Origin: a virus
Direction: 5' to 3' (one strand)
DNA length: 39,869 bases
Virus record (IMG/VR): IMGVR_UViG_3300030098_002311
Location: 1 to 39,869 of that record
A model generated the notes under the pieces. It searched no databases. It saw only the letters and a program-made list of their open reading frames with translations, and was not told the DNA's origin. Shown piece after piece: positions 28,303-35,100 of the stretch. Made by a program: the position numbers and the translations under genes. Position 1 is the first letter of the stretch. The number at the start of each line of letters is the position of its first letter.

Positions 28303-28323
28303 TATTGCAATAGATGTTGATAA
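28303..28323 (+). promoter_or_regulatory. Third, weaker operator copy in the switch region
   Basis: TATTGCAATAGATGTTGATAA keeps the GCAATAGAT core and matches the 28227-28247 element at 15 of 21 positions. It lies between repressor and Cro-like gene, about where the rightward early promoter should be. I find no convincing -35/-10 pair for that promoter. Confidence 0.45.
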
Positions 28324-28383
28324 GATTGCATAACTAGCAATGTTCTCTTGCGTTTTTGGCAAGTATTAGTTTAAGCAGCTTAA

Positions 28384-28581
28384 ATGACTTTAGAACAATA
28401 TAGAAAATCAAAAGGCTTTTCTTATAAAAAATTAGCAGAATTTTTAGGCATAACTGGTGTCTCTCCAGAGAGTACAGCTTGCAGATGGTGTCAGGGATCC
28501 AGGATGCCAAAGCCAAAAAATATAAAAATCATAATGGAGAAAACAAATGGGAAAGTTAAGCCAGCGAGTTTCTACTCGTAA
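28384..28581 (+). CDS. Cro-like DNA-binding protein (65 aa)
   Basis: The sequence (MTLEQYRKSKGFSYKKLAEFLGITGVSPESTACRWCQGSRMPKPKNIKIIMEKTNGKVKPASFY) has the compact helix-turn-helix of Cro/CI proteins: SYKKLAEFLG (helix 2), TACRWCQGSRMP (recognition helix) and the typical ending I...TNGKV...SFY (cf. TDGKV...DF). It is divergent from the repressor and first in the rightward early operon. It should antagonise lysogeny by repressing the repressor promoter. No Shine-Dalgarno is visible. It overlaps the next gene by 35 nt. Confidence 0.8.
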   Translation: MTLEQYRKSKGFSYKKLAEFLGITGVSPESTACRWCQGSRMPKPKNIKIIMEKTNGKVKPASFYS

Positions 28582-28846
28582 AAAAAAATTAACTGGGACT
28601 ATAGATGATTATCCATTGGTTAAAGTATCTACTCTTGATTGGGTTTCTCATTCTGAATGGATGCACATCGACAAAGCAAGGAGACTTAAACCCGATAAGT
28701 GTTTTGCGGTGGGTTATCTCCTCACAGAAAACAGATCTATCGTTCAAGTCTTTGGTTCCTATTCCTACGATGAAGACGGATCAATCTCAGTTGGAACAAT
28801 AGAAACAATCCCTGGATCCTGGGTATTAGAGGTTAAAAAAATATGA
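28547..28846 (+). CDS. Unknown early protein (99 aa)
   Basis: A ribosome site (ATGGAGAAAACA) inside the Cro-like gene precedes the ATG. The product (PLVKVSTLDWVSHSEWMHIDKARRLKPDKCFAVGYLLTENRSIVQVFGSYSYDEDGSISVGTIETIPGSWVLEVKKI) follows a pattern common in short phage early proteins (W.s..eW....A..l.P..c..vGyl......i...gSy...g.....IP.g....i..i), possibly a beta-barrel. No known function. Confidence 0.6.
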   Translation: MGKLSQRVSTRKKKLTGTIDDYPLVKVSTLDWVSHSEWMHIDKARRLKPDKCFAVGYLLTENRSIVQVFGSYSYDEDGSISVGTIETIPGSWVLEVKKI

Positions 28847-29103
28847 TTAAATTTTTTTTAAATACAATAACCGCAGCTCTAGTTATTTTTTATATTTTTT
28901 TACTTTTTCAAGAAACAGCTTTTGCAAATGAAAATTGGACACCAGAGTTTAAAGAATTTTGCGCAGTATATATGGAATATGTAAATAAGTACAAAGGAAT
29001 TAATGCTGGCTGCTGCGATATAGATCATCCAAGCAATGATCTTTTAAAAGAGGGATGGAAAGGAGAGAGCTTACTTTTTTGTGATGGCAAAGAAATCGTG
29101 TAA
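28843..29103 (+). CDS. Exported cysteine-rich small protein (86 aa)
   Basis: Residues 1-28 form a clear signal peptide (basic MIK, hydrophobic ITAALVIFYIFLLF, cleavage after AFA before NENW). The mature 58-residue part has four cysteines (FCAVY, AGCCDID, LFCDG), suited to two disulphides in the periplasm. It overlaps its neighbours by 4 and about 20 nt. An early, periplasmic phage protein may modify the envelope or block superinfection; this is inference. Confidence 0.6.
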   Translation: MIKFFLNTITAALVIFYIFLLFQETAFANENWTPEFKEFCAVYMEYVNKYKGINAGCCDIDHPSNDLLKEGWKGESLLFCDGKEIV

Positions 29104-29290
29104 ATGCGCTGAAACAATAAAAACTCTTAAAAAAGATGTTGAGAGATTAACTGAGGAAAATTTGAATTATGAAACAATTAGCAAATCTCACAAAGAAACA
29201 AACGGAGAGCTGCAGACTAAGCTCACAGCTGCAGAAAATAAAATTAAAGATTTTGAGGAAAATTACATAAAGATAGATGGCAAGAAATAA
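29084..29290 (+). CDS. Short coiled-coil protein (68 aa)
   Basis: Start at ATG 29084 (an in-frame GTG directly before it is possible), within the end of the preceding gene. AAGGAGAG lies about 14 nt upstream. C-K-C at the N-terminus is followed by one long charged helix (IKTLKKDVERLTEENLNYETISKSH...LQTKLTAAENKIKDFEENYIKI) with heptad spacing. It overlaps the next gene by 14 nt. Function unknown. Confidence 0.55.
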   Translation: MAKKSCKCAETIKTLKKDVERLTEENLNYETISKSHKETNGELQTKLTAAENKIKDFEENYIKIDGKK

Positions 29291-29669
29291 TTACTTCGAT
29301 AAAGGAGATCCTTATTCAGAATGGCATAGAGCCTTAAAAAATGATTTGCGCTATGTTGATATAGACAGCTGCGGGATTTGTAATAAATGCAAGCAGCCAA
29401 TCTACCTGGCGGAGACTACTTTCGATGTGGGTCAATCCTGGAAAGCTACAACGGCTACAGAGTGGCTGGCTAAAGCTGCTGGTTTGCCGAGTTTTTTAAT
29501 TTTTTATAAAGTTAATGAAAATAGAGAAGTTATTAGCTTTAGAGTTAAGCAGCTCACACCCGAAAAAGATCGGAAAGAGGTTTTATTGGAGCCAGAGGCA
29601 TGGGTTCAAGCGATGGAGCTGCTCCAAGATCGGCACAATTTAGTATGTAAAAAAAAGGATGTAGCTTAA
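29277..29669 (+). CDS. Unknown protein with CxxC motif (130 aa)
   Basis: C-G-I-C-N-K-C-K near residue 35 gives a CxxC-type metal ligand group; a second group is not obvious (one Cys near the C-terminus). The N-terminus (NNYFDKGDPYSEWHRALKNDLRYVDIDSC) and the block VGQSWKATTATEWLAKAAGLPSFLIFYKVNENREVISFRVKQLTP look like a conserved phage early protein with a strand-rich core. It may handle a nucleic acid or protein partner. The stop overlaps the next start (TAATG). Confidence 0.55.
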   Translation: MARNNYFDKGDPYSEWHRALKNDLRYVDIDSCGICNKCKQPIYLAETTFDVGQSWKATTATEWLAKAAGLPSFLIFYKVNENREVISFRVKQLTPEKDRKEVLLEPEAWVQAMELLQDRHNLVCKKKDVA

Positions 29670-30286
29670 TGAGTTATTATTTTGTTGGAGATCTTAATAT
29701 TTTACATAACAAAGAATTAACAGCTAACGACAAAATAGTTTATTTTGCTTTGGTTTCGTTTATGAAAAAGGAAAATGGGGTAGCATTCCCAAGATACGCC
29801 ACAATCTCCAAGCGCTGCGGCTTAAGTAAAAGCTCAATACAAAAATCAGTTAAACACCTTGCCAAGCTAAAGTTGATAACCACAAAACGGCTACAATCGA
29901 CAAATCAATATCTTTTATCTCAGCAATTTGCTTTAGAGACATTAGTCAAGAAAAAGCAGAGAATGCTCTCTGGCAACTCTGAGAGTTATAATCGGAGAGT
30001 ATTAATAAAACCATATAATTATACTAATACTAGATATAAGAATAATGTTAATAACTATAATAAGAACAATTCTCTCCCCCCGACTACTGAAAAACCTATT
30101 TTAGTCTATAAAGGAAAAACTTATAAAGAGCATGGAAAAGAGGGTTATTGGAATGAGTTTATTTCGGATGATGGGAAAGTAATCCGCAAGCATTCTTTTA
30201 AAAATATCATCGAGGAAAAAAAAACTTCAAAAAATAAGTTTGATGCTGCTGCAGAAAAAATAATATATGCGGCTACTGGCACATAA
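29669..30286 (+). CDS. Winged-helix protein, putative replication initiator (205 aa)
   Basis: Residues 1-90 (NILHNKELTANDKIVYFALVSFMKKENGVAFPRYATISKRCGLSKSSIQKSVKHLAKLKLITTKR) form a HTH_36-type winged helix, as in phage replication proteins (O/DnaD-like) and plasmid RepA: L...dk.Vy..L.......g..fPs..tIa...g.S...v...i..L...g.i. The rest is Asn/Lys-rich and poorly structured, with a TYKEHGKEGYWNEFISDDG segment. With no polymerase or helicase in the genome, this is the best candidate for an origin-binding protein. No iterons were found inside the gene. Confidence 0.6.
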   Translation: MSYYFVGDLNILHNKELTANDKIVYFALVSFMKKENGVAFPRYATISKRCGLSKSSIQKSVKHLAKLKLITTKRLQSTNQYLLSQQFALETLVKKKQRMLSGNSESYNRRVLIKPYNYTNTRYKNNVNNYNKNNSLPPTTEKPILVYKGKTYKEHGKEGYWNEFISDDGKVIRKHSFKNIIEEKKTSKNKFDAAAEKIIYAATGT

Positions 30287-30674
30287 AATCGTTGAAATTT
30301 TTGAAATTGCGGGTAAGGCAGATCGGATGATGCCTAAGCCAGCTAAGCCTGGATCTCCGAGAATGTATGATTTGCTCCAGATGTCTTATGACCCAAAAGA
30401 CATTGGCTATTATGATAAAAAGGGATTAAAGCTCCGAGCTAACTCAAAACAGATTGATTGCTGGGAAATGGCAATCGAATTGCTTGCTAAGCTCCCAGAT
30501 GTTGAAAAAAGACGCTTAGTCTGGGCTAGAGCTTGCCGTTATAATTGGAGTGTTTTAGGTAGGCAATTCGGGTTGCATCGAGTGACTATAAAAAAGCGAT
30601 ATAAGACAATTATCTTGGATCTGGAGACTAGCTTGCCAAAATCAATGCTAGACAGAATAGACAATTTAATTTAA
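30267..30674 (+). CDS. DUF6362-like helix-turn-helix protein (135 aa)
   Basis: The C-terminal part (VEKRRLVWARACRYNWSVLGRQFGLHRVTIKKRYKTIILDL) is a sigma-region-4-like helix-turn-helix found in alphaproteobacterial phages and prophages (LWARA.r..W..l...fg..r.t...r....l). The N-terminal half holds a Pro/Lys-rich linker and a WEMAIELLAKLPD helix. It lies just upstream of the HGGxSTG and terS genes, where a late-gene regulator or packaging factor would be expected. It overlaps the preceding gene by 20 nt. Confidence 0.55.
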   Translation: MRLLAHKIVEIFEIAGKADRMMPKPAKPGSPRMYDLLQMSYDPKDIGYYDKKGLKLRANSKQIDCWEMAIELLAKLPDVEKRRLVWARACRYNWSVLGRQFGLHRVTIKKRYKTIILDLETSLPKSMLDRIDNLI

Positions 30675-30699
30675 GAGGAATAATTAGGGTCAGAGTAAT

Positions 30700-30963
30700 G
30701 TGTCTATGGTAGGAAGACCCTTAAAAAAAGTATTTTGCGAGAGCTATACACGCAGCTCTAATTATAAAAATCAATGTAGAGCCAAAGGATATTTTCAAAA
30801 AACCTCTGGCAAATTTCGTTGCCGCCACCATGGAGGCTTTTCTACTGGACCAAGATCTCTGGCTGGTAGATTAAAAGCAATAAAAAATTTAAAAAATTTT
30901 AAAAATAAGACAGATCAAGAAATAATAGAATGGATAAAATCGAAAAAATATGTGAAAGATTAG
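30700..30963 (+). CDS. HGGxSTG-motif zinc-binding-like protein (87 aa)
   Basis: The block CRAKGYFQKTSGKFRCRHHGGFSTGPRSLAGRLKA is the HGGxSTG signature of a widespread small phage protein usually next to terminase genes. Cys and His residues (C..KG......C..HGG) suggest a metal site. I keep the GTG at 30700; the ATG at 30706 is equally possible. It overlaps terS by 34 nt. Function not established; linkage suggests packaging or HNH-type assistance. Confidence 0.6.
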   Translation: MSMVGRPLKKVFCESYTRSSNYKNQCRAKGYFQKTSGKFRCRHHGGFSTGPRSLAGRLKAIKNLKNFKNKTDQEIIEWIKSKKYVKD

Positions 30964-31382
30964 AGCTTGGAGAGCCGCTCTCGGTTATTTGTAAAGATAA
31001 AGACTTTCCAGATGTAAGTACAATTTATAAAAAATGTAGATCAGATGAAAAGCTGCGTAATAAAATAATGGCAGCTAGACAGACTGGCGTTTGGACTTTG
31101 TTAGATAAAATTGCAGAAGATATGCAGATCCCAAAGACACCTCAAGAAACACATTTTTTAAGAGAGAAGTGGAGCCACATTAGATGGCTTGCAACAAAAC
31201 TAGCAAGCAGCACTTTTGGCGATAAGTCTCAAGTGCAGCAAAAAATAGATAATCATTTAATCATAAGTTGGGGAGAGCCAAAGGATGATATTAAAGAAAT
31301 TAAAAATGTTATGGATCCGTTATCAAGTACACCTATTCAAGAGCTACCTGGAGCTGTCGGGAATAATCAAGAAAAAGGATAA
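30930..31382 (+). CDS. terS: Terminase small subunit (150 aa)
   Basis: The N-terminal helix-turn-helix (RLELGEPLSVICKDKDFPDVSTIYKKCRSDEKLRNKIMAARQTGVWTLLDKIAED) matches the phage TerS pattern ia.G.s...Ic.d..mP...tv..W...d..f...y..Ar......l.dei. The middle (EKWSHIRWLATKLASSTFGDKSQVQQ) matches the conserved ...R.W.a.KL.p..yGdk.... It should recognise the pac or cos site and recruit TerL. TerL lies 1.26 kb further on, separated by an accessory gene and a noncoding region. Confidence 0.85.
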   Translation: MDKIEKICERLELGEPLSVICKDKDFPDVSTIYKKCRSDEKLRNKIMAARQTGVWTLLDKIAEDMQIPKTPQETHFLREKWSHIRWLATKLASSTFGDKSQVQQKIDNHLIISWGEPKDDIKEIKNVMDPLSSTPIQELPGAVGNNQEKG

Positions 31383-31414
31383 AAAAAAATAATTGCATAT
31401 CTTGCAATTTGTTC

Positions 31415-31443
31415 TTGACATTGCGTCAATACTGATTTATTGA
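31415..31443 (+). promoter_or_regulatory. Promoter with TTGAC-N5-GTCAA operator before the accessory gene
   Basis: -35 TTGACA (31415-31420), 17-bp spacer, -10 TATTGA (31438-31443). The dyad TTGAC-ATTGC-GTCAA (31415-31429) covers the -35 just as at 24035-24049. The predicted start is about 31450, the ATG itself; no Shine-Dalgarno is present. Confidence 0.65.
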
Positions 31444-31449
31444 TTAGTA

Positions 31450-31971
31450 ATGACAAAAAAAAACATATACAACGCAAAAAACTTCGAGACAGCAGTTGTC
31501 GTTGATAACTATCCTTGGGGTTTTAAGCTCAAAACTAAGAGAGCTTATTGGATTGAGACAAATAACAAAGGCGACAGATTTTGTTATCAGACTTTAAATC
31601 CAAAAAATAATAAGTGGTGTGCTGTGAAGACTTCTACTTATGGAGCTGCGTTTGTTTTAACTCAAGATGACAGCAATGGTTATGTTGATTATTTTGGCTT
31701 GAGCAAATGTGATACTGCAAAAGATGTAGAAAGCTGGTTGACAAAAGTTGATTATAATCAGCTCAACACTTTACAAAAGAAACAGCTTTGCAGAATAAAG
31801 GCTTTTAGCAAATCAATGGAGGGAGTTAAGATCTCTTTTGTTAATTCAACTGCCTGGAGCGATGAAGAGAGAGCAGCTCACAAAGCGAAACAAGATGAGA
31901 TCAATGGCAAATTAGCTGCTTATGCTAATAAACTTTATGGATCTTGCCTTGTTAAAAATAAGTTAGTTTAA
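31450..31971 (+). CDS. Self-contained accessory (moron-like) gene of unknown function (173 aa)
   Basis: The gene has its own promoter and operator, no leader, and its own terminator, and it separates terS from terL. The N-terminal part (VVVDNYPWGFKLKTKRAYWIETNNKGDRFCYQTLNPKNNKWCAVKTSTYGAAFVLTQDD) follows a pattern seen in conserved unknown proteins of marine phages; the C-terminal half is helical and basic. No signal or membrane segment. Shared operator with the integrase operon suggests expression linked to the lysogenic state, for example in immunity or host fitness; this is inference. Confidence 0.65.
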   Translation: MTKKNIYNAKNFETAVVVDNYPWGFKLKTKRAYWIETNNKGDRFCYQTLNPKNNKWCAVKTSTYGAAFVLTQDDSNGYVDYFGLSKCDTAKDVESWLTKVDYNQLNTLQKKQLCRIKAFSKSMEGVKISFVNSTAWSDEERAAHKAKQDEINGKLAAYANKLYGSCLVKNKLV

Positions 31972-31985
31972 AAAAAAAATTACAG

Positions 31986-32020
31986 AGCCTGGTGGGATAT
32001 TCTCTCCAGGCTTTTCTTTT
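31986..32020 (+). terminator. Rho-independent terminator of the accessory gene
   Basis: AGCCTGG (31986-31992) pairs with CCAGGCT (32006-32012), 13-base loop, followed by TTTCTTTT. It directly follows the accessory gene and closes a promoter-gene-terminator unit. Confidence 0.85.
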
Positions 32021-32333
32021 ACCTGGTTTAAACTTATTGAAGTTCTATTTTATATGCTTGCGCCACGCTCCTCACGCACACGGCATGGAGTTCGAGAGCC
32101 TGGATTGCGGGAGCTGTAGGTATGAAACCTATCGACAAGTGAGATAAACAAAGAATAATTTAAACAATGAGAGGATTATCAGAGGATCTAAGCGGATCTA
32201 AACGGATATGAGCGGATCCTTACATATAAAACAGAATAAAATGGAGGAACAAACCAGGGGTATAGCCGAAAATTCTGCCGCATTTTTTAAAAATATATAA
32301 ATAGGGAGTTTAAGACACAAACACACACAGACG
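32021..32333 (+). other. Noncoding region upstream of terL (possible packaging or regulatory site)
   Basis: About 310 bp without a credible gene. 32060-32120 is distinctly GC-richer than the rest and contains a short inverted repeat (GTAGGT-ATGAA-ACCTAT, around 32116-32132). 32170-32217 holds a phased repeat array. A packaging (pac/cos) site between terS and terL is plausible by position, and a late promoter may also lie here, but neither can be shown from sequence. Confidence 0.5.
32170..32217 (+). repeat. Five 7-bp iterons at one-helical-turn spacing
   Basis: AGAGGAT (32170-32176), AGAGGAT (32181-32187), AGCGGAT (32191-32197), AACGGAT (32201-32207), AGCGGAT (32211-32217). Spacing is 11, 10, 10 and 10 bp, so all copies face the same side of the helix. 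The first two lie in a 19-mer identical to one beside the tRNA (20682-20700). Confidence 0.8.
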
Positions 32334-32531
32334 ATGGCGCATAATAAATTTACAGATAGTTTAATAACGGCAATGGTATTCACGAATGAAGATACTAACG
32401 GATTGGTTATACATATAAACGGATTTGAAAATGAGCAGCACGCTCATAAGTTTGTTAAAAAATTAATGAAAAATAGTGGAGTAGAATACAAATCAATTAG
32501 AGATATTTTTGATTTACCAACTATTCACTAA
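32334..32531 (+). CDS. Small acidic/neutral protein upstream of terL (65 aa)
   Basis: The product (MAHNKFTDSLITAMVFTNEDTNGLVIHINGFENEQHAHKFVKKLMKNSGVEYKSIRDIFDLPTIH) has a strand-strand-helix pattern (VIHINGFENEQHAHKFVKKLM) like a small ferredoxin-like or ACT-type fold. The ATG has no clear ribosome site. It is followed by a strong GGGGGGGAG site for the next gene. Such a short gene before terL is common in marine podoviruses; function unknown. Confidence 0.6.
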   Translation: MAHNKFTDSLITAMVFTNEDTNGLVIHINGFENEQHAHKFVKKLMKNSGVEYKSIRDIFDLPTIH

Positions 32532-32544
32532 CAAGGGGGGGGAG

Positions 32545-32640
32545 ATGGAAATTATAGAACAAATGAAACATTACTGGAGAGATCACAAAAAAGTGATGGT
32601 TGCTGTTGCTGTAGTTATTGTTGTATTAGCGATAGTTTAA
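32545..32640 (+). CDS. Micro membrane protein upstream of terL (31 aa)
   Basis: A 31-residue ORF with a strong ribosome site (GGGGGGGAG): MEIIEQMKHYWRDHKKVMVA followed by VAVVIVVLAIV. A polar N-terminus is followed by one membrane helix of about 14 residues. The stop overlaps the terL start (TAATG), so terL translation is probably coupled to it. Single-helix proteins of the form ...K.YW..HKK....AV.VIVVLAI. precede terL in other marine podoviruses, as far as I recall. Confidence 0.75.
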   Translation: MEIIEQMKHYWRDHKKVMVAVAVVIVVLAIV

Positions 32641-33917
32641 TGAAAGTACAGATACCTTACACACCGAGACCATTACAAGCAGATCTACATAAAAGTCTCG
32701 ATAAGTATAGGTTCGCTGTATTGAGCTGTCATAGGCGGTTTGGCAAAAGCGTTGCAATAATTAATCATTTAATTAGAGCAGCTCTAACCCACAAATTAAA
32801 AAATCCGAGGTTTGCATACATAGCGCCAACTTATAAGCAAGCTAAGTCAATAGCCTGGGATTATTTAAAAATGTTTGCTGGAGCTATACCTGGAGCAAAA
32901 TTTCACGAAACGGAGCTGCGGTGTGATTTACCGAATGGGAGCCGTATAACTTTACTATCCTCTGAACAGCCAGATAGTCTCCGTGGTTTGTTTCTTGATG
33001 GAGTGTGTATCGATGAGGTAGCGCAAGTAGAGCCAAGATTATGGAATGAAATTATTAGACCAGCTCTGTCGGATAGAAAAGGATTTTGTTATTTTATAGG
33101 CACGCCAGCTGGGATGTCTAATTTATTTTATGAATTGTACCAGTACGCTTTAGGAGATGATGAGTGGTACACTTATACAGCTAAAGCAAGTGAAACAAAA
33201 ATTATAGACCAGAAAGAGCTTGATGCCGCAAAAGCTCAAATGGGAGACACCAGGTACAGACAAGAATTTGAATGTGATTGGATTGCTAATATTGAGGGAT
33301 CAGTATATGGCAATATAATAAAAGATTTAGAAGAGAAACAACAACTAACTAAAATTGGATATGATCCAAGTTTAGAAGTACATACAGCCTGGGATTTAGG
33401 AGTGGATGATAGTACAGCCATAACTTTTTTTCAGAAATTAGGAAACCAAATAATGATTATCGATTATTACGAAAATAATCGAGAGGGACTTCCGCATTAT
33501 GTAAAGGTTGTAAAAGATAAAGATTATATTTACGGAGACCATTACGCTCCGCATGATATAGAAGTTATGGAATTTTCTACTGGTAGAACCAGGAATGAGG
33601 TAGCTTACCAGTTGGGGATTAGGTTTAGAATTTTACCTAAGTTAAACCTGGAGGATGGTATCCACAGCTTAAAGATGATTTTACCAAGATGTTGGTTTAA
33701 TGTTGAAACTACACAGCCTTTGATAAATGCTTTAAGACAATACCATCGAAAGTATAACGATAAAATGAAAATGTTTTCTAACAAACCCGTTAGAGATTGG
33801 TCCAGCCACGCTTGCGATAGCGCAAGGTATATGGCGATGTCTATAACGGATATGTCAGATAAAAGAAGACCAAACCAAAAAATAACCGAGAATGAATACT
33901 CGATACATGGAGAATAA
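32640..33917 (+). CDS. terL: Terminase large subunit (425 aa)
   Basis: ATPase part: Walker A-like C30-H-R-R-F-G-K36-S, Walker B GVCID125-E126-VAQ, motif III YFIGTP. Nuclease part: AWD252-LGVDDSTAI (first metal-binding Asp), DHYAPHDI and the final SHACDSARYMAM with the last acidic residue. It drives DNA into the prohead and cuts the concatemer. The order terL - small genes - portal - scaffold - capsid is conserved among podoviruses. The start overlaps the micro-ORF stop (TAATG). Confidence 0.95.
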   Translation: MKVQIPYTPRPLQADLHKSLDKYRFAVLSCHRRFGKSVAIINHLIRAALTHKLKNPRFAYIAPTYKQAKSIAWDYLKMFAGAIPGAKFHETELRCDLPNGSRITLLSSEQPDSLRGLFLDGVCIDEVAQVEPRLWNEIIRPALSDRKGFCYFIGTPAGMSNLFYELYQYALGDDEWYTYTAKASETKIIDQKELDAAKAQMGDTRYRQEFECDWIANIEGSVYGNIIKDLEEKQQLTKIGYDPSLEVHTAWDLGVDDSTAITFFQKLGNQIMIIDYYENNREGLPHYVKVVKDKDYIYGDHYAPHDIEVMEFSTGRTRNEVAYQLGIRFRILPKLNLEDGIHSLKMILPRCWFNVETTQPLINALRQYHRKYNDKMKMFSNKPVRDWSSHACDSARYMAMSITDMSDKRRPNQKITENEYSIHGE

Positions 33918-33920
33918 GTT

Positions 33921-34148
33921 ATGGGATTTTTAAAACCAAAGATACCAGCAATGCCAGCTATCCCGCCAGTACAGCCTTTGCCAGAACCACCAAAATACGA
34001 TGATGCGGCAAGAGCAGAAGAGGCTGCTAGAAAAAGAGCAAGATTAAGAAATCAAAGAACGGGAAGATCATCAACTATTTTAACTGGAGCTGAGGGATTA
34101 GAGGATGATAGCAGCGTTGTCTCTAAGAAAGAATTGTTAGGAGGATAA
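33921..34148 (+). CDS. Pro/Ala-rich small protein with conserved C-terminal tag (75 aa)
   Basis: A proline-rich N-terminus (KPKIPAMPAIPPVQPLPEPP) and an Arg/Ala helix are followed by GRSSTILTGAEGLEDDSSVVSKKELLGG. The G-R-(S/T)-x-x-I-L-T-G-A-x-G-L-x-D...K-x-x-L-L-G(G) ending recurs in the genes at 34149 and 35101. Similar endings occur in short proteins between terL and portal of other podoviruses. Likely a head-assembly or portal-associated factor. It ends directly before the next start codon. Confidence 0.65.
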   Translation: MGFLKPKIPAMPAIPPVQPLPEPPKYDDAARAEEAARKRARLRNQRTGRSSTILTGAEGLEDDSSVVSKKELLGG

Positions 34149-34856
34149 GTGCCATACGGATACGGAGCATCAAAAAATCATTCTTCAAATAAATCCACAA
34201 CAACGGGTGGAGGAAATACAAATAGAGAAAGAGGAATACAAAGAAACGCTACACAAAAAGTTTCTAAAAAAACTAAAACGGGGGGAGAGGATCATAGAAC
34301 TACAAGAAATTCTCAAACGCATTTTATAAATACTAAGATGCCACCAATAGAGCAAAAAACATTGGCGGGTAAATTATTACAAGGTTTCGCAAATAGCTTA
34401 GATAGCGTGACGGGAGCATCTGTAAAAAACAGAGCTTTCTTTGATAAGAATTATGAAAGAATAAGAGCTAACAAAACTAATATTGGTTTGCCTGATAAAG
34501 CAACTTTTGATGCTTTGCCTTTATCAGAAAAACAAGCTCTCTATAGAGCAACAAGATTAGACATCATGCGTAATAACCAAAATCCTTTGGGAGAACCATT
34601 AGGAGATGGAGGAGGAGCTAATCAAACTTTATTATCTCAAGAACCAAAATCGGGAGTAGTGACTAGCGATGGTATAGTTGGTCCAATAATAGGATCTAAC
34701 GCAGTTAAAACTCCAGAAGAAATCCAGGCTGAAAAAAATAAAGAGGGTGGAATTATTTTAGCAAAAAAAATTGGTAGATCCAGAATGATTAAAACATCTG
34801 CACAAGGTTTAACAGATGATGAAGATATAATAACAAGAAAACAATTATTAGGATAA
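34149..34856 (+). CDS. Disordered N-terminus plus conserved C-terminal tag (235 aa)
   Basis: GTG start directly after the preceding stop, with GGAGGA upstream. The first 65 residues are Gly/Ser/Thr/Asn/Lys-rich and probably disordered. The middle (KTLAGKLLQGFANSLDSVTGASVKNRAFFDKNYERIRANK) is helical. The end, GRSRMIKTSAQGLTDDEDIITRKQLLG, is a diverged form of the tag in the neighbouring genes. Probably a virion or assembly protein; unknown mechanism. Confidence 0.6.
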   Translation: MPYGYGASKNHSSNKSTTTGGGNTNRERGIQRNATQKVSKKTKTGGEDHRTTRNSQTHFINTKMPPIEQKTLAGKLLQGFANSLDSVTGASVKNRAFFDKNYERIRANKTNIGLPDKATFDALPLSEKQALYRATRLDIMRNNQNPLGEPLGDGGGANQTLLSQEPKSGVVTSDGIVGPIIGSNAVKTPEEIQAEKNKEGGIILAKKIGRSRMIKTSAQGLTDDEDIITRKQLLG

Positions 34857-34858
34857 TT

Positions 34859-35089
34859 ATGGGTGGCGTTAATATTGAAAGACAAAAAGAAATTAATAAA
34901 GCAAATCAATACACTAAACGACCAGAAAAATTAAAAGGCGCTAGAGATACTTTTGAAAGATTAACTGGCAGAAAAGCTAGACCCGTAGAGCAAGCTGGTA
35001 TGTTTCAAGATATGACAGATTTAGAAAAAAATAGATATAGAGCCTTAGTGGCTAAAGATAATAAAAACAAAAAATCTCAACTAGGATAA
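34859..35089 (+). CDS. Small basic protein between terL and portal (76 aa)
   Basis: A Lys/Arg-rich helical protein (ERQKEINKANQYTKRPEKLKGARDTFERLTGRKARPVEQAGMFQDMTDLEKNRYRALVAKDNKNKKSQLG). Its last residues K-S-Q-L-G recall the tag end (K..LLG) of its neighbours but the rest of the tag is missing. Ten nucleotides and a strong AAGGAGGAAAG site separate it from the next gene. Function unknown; assembly role inferred from position. Confidence 0.55.
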   Translation: MGGVNIERQKEINKANQYTKRPEKLKGARDTFERLTGRKARPVEQAGMFQDMTDLEKNRYRALVAKDNKNKKSQLG

Positions 35090-35100
35090 GGAGGAAAGTT

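Noticed and set aside
28334-28516. 60-aa minus-strand ORF opposite the Cro-like gene
   Set aside because: Antisense shadow of a clear helix-turn-helix gene.
32170-32217. CRISPR array
   Set aside because: Units are 7 bp at 10-bp spacing, far too short for CRISPR repeats and spacers; no cas genes. The Cas4-like nuclease at 26439-27413 belongs to a phage recombination operon.
32198-32383. 61-aa minus-strand ORF before terL
   Set aside because: Overlaps the iteron array and the 32334 gene antisense; Cys/Leu/Ile-rich shadow with no support.
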